Positions 63,301 through 64,000 of a stretch of DNA of 64,000 nucleotides are shown in pieces. A program made the translations under genes and the position numbers. The notes under the pieces were generated by a model. The model did not search any database, had not been told where the DNA came from, and was given only the letters and a program-made list of their open reading frames with translations. The stretch comes from Himantopus leucocephalus (lineage: Eukaryota > Chordata > Aves > Charadriiformes > Recurvirostridae). Numbering within the stretch: position 1 is the first letter of the stretch; every line of letters begins with the position of its first letter. The stretch is taken from NCBI GenBank assembly GCA_003993805.1, contig RSEF01000017.1:8495111-8559110 (forward strand). The letters are read 5' to 3'.

Positions 63301-63412
63301 TCTCCCGCCGGATCTTCTCCCGCTCCGCGTTCAGGTCGAGAGCCGCAGAAGACAGCGCGGCCTCAGCGCCGGGGGGGCGGCGGCCCCCGGCCGGGCCCGG
63401 CCAGCGGGACAT
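45304..63412 (-). CDS. SNAPC4: SNAPC4 (SNAP190), Myb-type subunit of snRNA-activating complex
   Basis: This is the largest SNAPc subunit; it binds the proximal sequence element of Pol II and Pol III snRNA promoters. Coding exons (minus): 63217-63412, 62146-62183, 60927-61085, 60254-60379, 59313-59391, 58639-58720, 57645-57749, 56983-57055, 56500-56664, 56100-56247, 54988-55094, 54618-54712, 53837-53931, 53129-53214, 52021-52416, 50872-50961, 50407-50647, 50231-50301, 49835-49933, 49558-49585, 46804-48911, 45304-45423. All phases close: 1568 residues (human 1469). Residues about 98-135 match the region binding SNAPC1/SNAPC5 (PETCLQMN). A half and four Myb repeats fill about 270-518, and a Ser/Glu acidic tract follows at 530-565. 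Further on come TPWVGNVLLPCT, KTVSELLREKRL, a long Ser/Pro/Thr-rich part, the SNAPC2-binding block DNPAYLLLKARFLAAFTLP, and a basic C-terminus (RKRRRM). An optional exon is listed separately. Confidence 0.95.
46804..48911 (-). CDS. SNAPC4: SNAPC4 large C-terminal exon
   Basis: The 2.1-kb exon opens after acceptor CTCCTCTATAG and ends at CAG|GTAAAC. It carries KTVSELLREKRLRES, a long Ser/Thr/Pro/Gln-rich disordered part that is poorly conserved, and near the end the SNAPC2-interaction block and an acidic EESDEEEWQSEKE run. The frame continues 25 codons past the donor, so retention of the intron would give a different short tail. Confidence 0.93.
49558..49585 (-). CDS. SNAPC4: SNAPC4 28-nt microexon
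   Basis: Acceptor TTTCTTGGCAG and donor GTACCT flank nine codons plus one base (ASQNMETSS). It is required: the exon before ends in phase 0 while the large exon after opens with two bases of a split codon, and this 3n+1 exon restores the frame. Confidence 0.82.
53129..57055 (-). CDS. SNAPC4: SNAPC4 Myb-repeat exons
   Basis: Seven exons (56983-57055, 56500-56664, 56100-56247, 54988-55094, 54618-54712, 53837-53931, 53129-53214) encode the DNA-binding region: DEHDWEKIS (half repeat), KKEWTEEEIERL, KRKEWTKGEDQML, KKGPWTPEEDAML and KKGKWSLEEEEQL as the leading helices. The recognition ends are FQCLQKY, AQLIYRW, AQCRDRY and SQCLSKW. Exon breaks fall inside repeats, as in mammals. Confidence 0.94.
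54431..54470. repeat. Short tandem repeat, 16-base unit, 2.5 copies
   Basis: ATGTTAGCATGTGATA at 54431-54446 and 54447-54462, then half a unit, inside a SNAPC4 intron. Confidence 0.9.
57190..57261 (-). CDS. SNAPC4: Possible in-frame cassette exon of SNAPC4
   Basis: Acceptor TCTTGCAG and donor GTAAGTG bracket 72 bases open in the gene's frame. Both ends are phase 2, matching exons 57645-57749 and 56983-57055, which also join directly (I-N-Q-L-P, as in human). Inclusion adds 24 residues (GLFFKEKHHFGQSYY, VKEPDALRY) just before the first Myb half-repeat. I know of no counterpart in human SNAPC4. Confidence 0.6.
60122..60142. repeat. Run of 20 A ending in an ambiguous base
   Basis: The homopolymer is followed by N at 60142. 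It lies in a SNAPC4 intron. The other two Ns of the window also sit beside a homopolymer or repeat, so these are likely sequencing limits. Confidence 0.9.
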
Positions 63413-63700
63413 GGCGGCACGACAAGCTCCCTAGCCTGGGCCGCACAGCCTTGCCGCGGGGCCCGCCCCCTCTGCCTCCGCCCAATCACCGCTGGGCACC
63501 TCCGTCAGCTGACTCGCTTCGCACGTGACGCCGCCCATCCAATCGAGCGCGCCGCCGACCCCGCGGGGCGGGGCTGGCGAGAAGGCTCCCCCGGGTCCCG
63601 CCTCCCGGCCCCGCGTCCCGCCCCCCTCAGCGGTCGCACCGCCCCCTTTAACGGCGCCACAAAACCCGTTACAGCGCCCGGGACCAGGACTACAGACCGC
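63180..63700. promoter_or_regulatory. SNAPC4: CpG island, SNAPC4 promoter overlapping the ENTR1 3' end
   Basis: GC-rich, CpG-dense DNA over SNAPC4 exon 1 and the 300 bases upstream. Two CCAAT boxes (63482-63486, 63539-63543), an E-box CACGTGAC (63522-63529), a palindromic TCAGCTGA (63505-63512) and several GC boxes are visible; no TATA. The ENTR1 stop codon is only 378 bases from the SNAPC4 start, so the ENTR1 3' UTR must run into this promoter. Confidence 0.8.
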
Positions 63701-63790
63701 TTCCGGAGGCCGAGTATCAGAAATTAACTTTTAAGTAATGATTTCTGCATGAAAGCGAAGTTGTCCGTTTTGTAGTCCGTTTTGTTTGAG

Positions 63791-63884
63791 TCACTGTCCG
63801 TCTTCCGACAGCTCAGAAATCCTGTCTATGGATTTCAGGAGATCGGCGACCAGCTGCAGGGATTCCGCTCCGGACACCAGCTGC
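63791..63884 (-). CDS. ENTR1: ENTR1 (SDCCAG3), last coding exon, partial gene
   Basis: Acceptor CCCGCCCTGCAG ends at 63885; the exon completes a split codon and encodes QLVSGAESLQLVADLLKSID and the tail RISELSEDGQ before TGA at 63791-63793. This matches the C-terminus of ENTR1, an endosomal coiled-coil protein involved in retromer-linked recycling and cytokinesis. The neighbour and strand are as expected from the human locus. Everything upstream lies beyond the window; 63885-64000 is intron. Confidence 0.88.
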
Positions 63885-64000
63885 CTGCAGGGCGGGAGAG
63901 AGGCAGCGTTAGACCGGGGAGGAGAGGGCAAAGCAGCCAGGCAGCACTTCGGTGGTGTATTTAAAACAAATAAATAAATAACCCTCAAGATTTTTCAAGA

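Overview
The window looks like nuclear DNA from a vertebrate, most likely a bird. Genes have many short exons with GT-AG introns, promoters are CpG-rich, and there is a decayed CR1 LINE 3' end, the dominant bird retrotransposon. The gene order GPSM1 (+), DNLZ (-), CARD9 (-), SNAPC4 (-), ENTR1 (-) is that of human 9q34.3, which corresponds as far as I recall to chicken chromosome 17. Species cannot be fixed from sequence alone. I rebuilt exons by reading splice sites, phase and protein similarity by eye; no database was searched.

Layout. 1-17485 has no recognisable coding exon and is read as the interior of GPSM1. It holds a 0.2 kb tandem duplication next to an ambiguous base (8907-9313) and a CpG-rich block with a good splice donor (10740-11094), a candidate alternative first exon. 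17486-21782 is the 3' end of GPSM1, three exons carrying all four GoLoco motifs, followed by a 3' UTR to about 23.9 kb. 23.9-29.2 kb is intergenic with one CR1 fragment. 29311-30779 is DNLZ (3 exons, 163 aa), starting in a CpG island that touches the 3' end of CARD9. 31375-40016 is CARD9 (12 coding exons, 544 aa). 40.0-45.3 kb is intergenic with a weak CARD-like reading frame. 45304-63412 is SNAPC4 (22 coding exons, 1568 aa, plus an optional in-frame 72-nt exon). 63412-63790 is a compact CpG promoter, and 63791-63884 is the last coding exon of ENTR1.

The genes are syntenic neighbours, not one pathway. GPSM1 binds Gi-alpha-GDP; DNLZ keeps mitochondrial HSP70 soluble; CARD9 relays C-type lectin receptor signals to BCL10/MALT1; SNAPC4 is the DNA-binding subunit of the snRNA-promoter complex SNAPc; ENTR1 works in endosome traffic and cytokinesis. 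The four minus-strand genes are packed head to tail: 0.6 kb separates the CARD9 stop from the DNLZ start, and 0.4 kb separates the ENTR1 stop from the SNAPC4 start.

I see no wholly new system. The best leads are the possible GPSM1-short promoter, the SNAPC4 cassette exon, competing CARD9 exon-11 splice donors that would choose between full and truncated C-termini, and a cryptic CARD-like frame upstream of CARD9.
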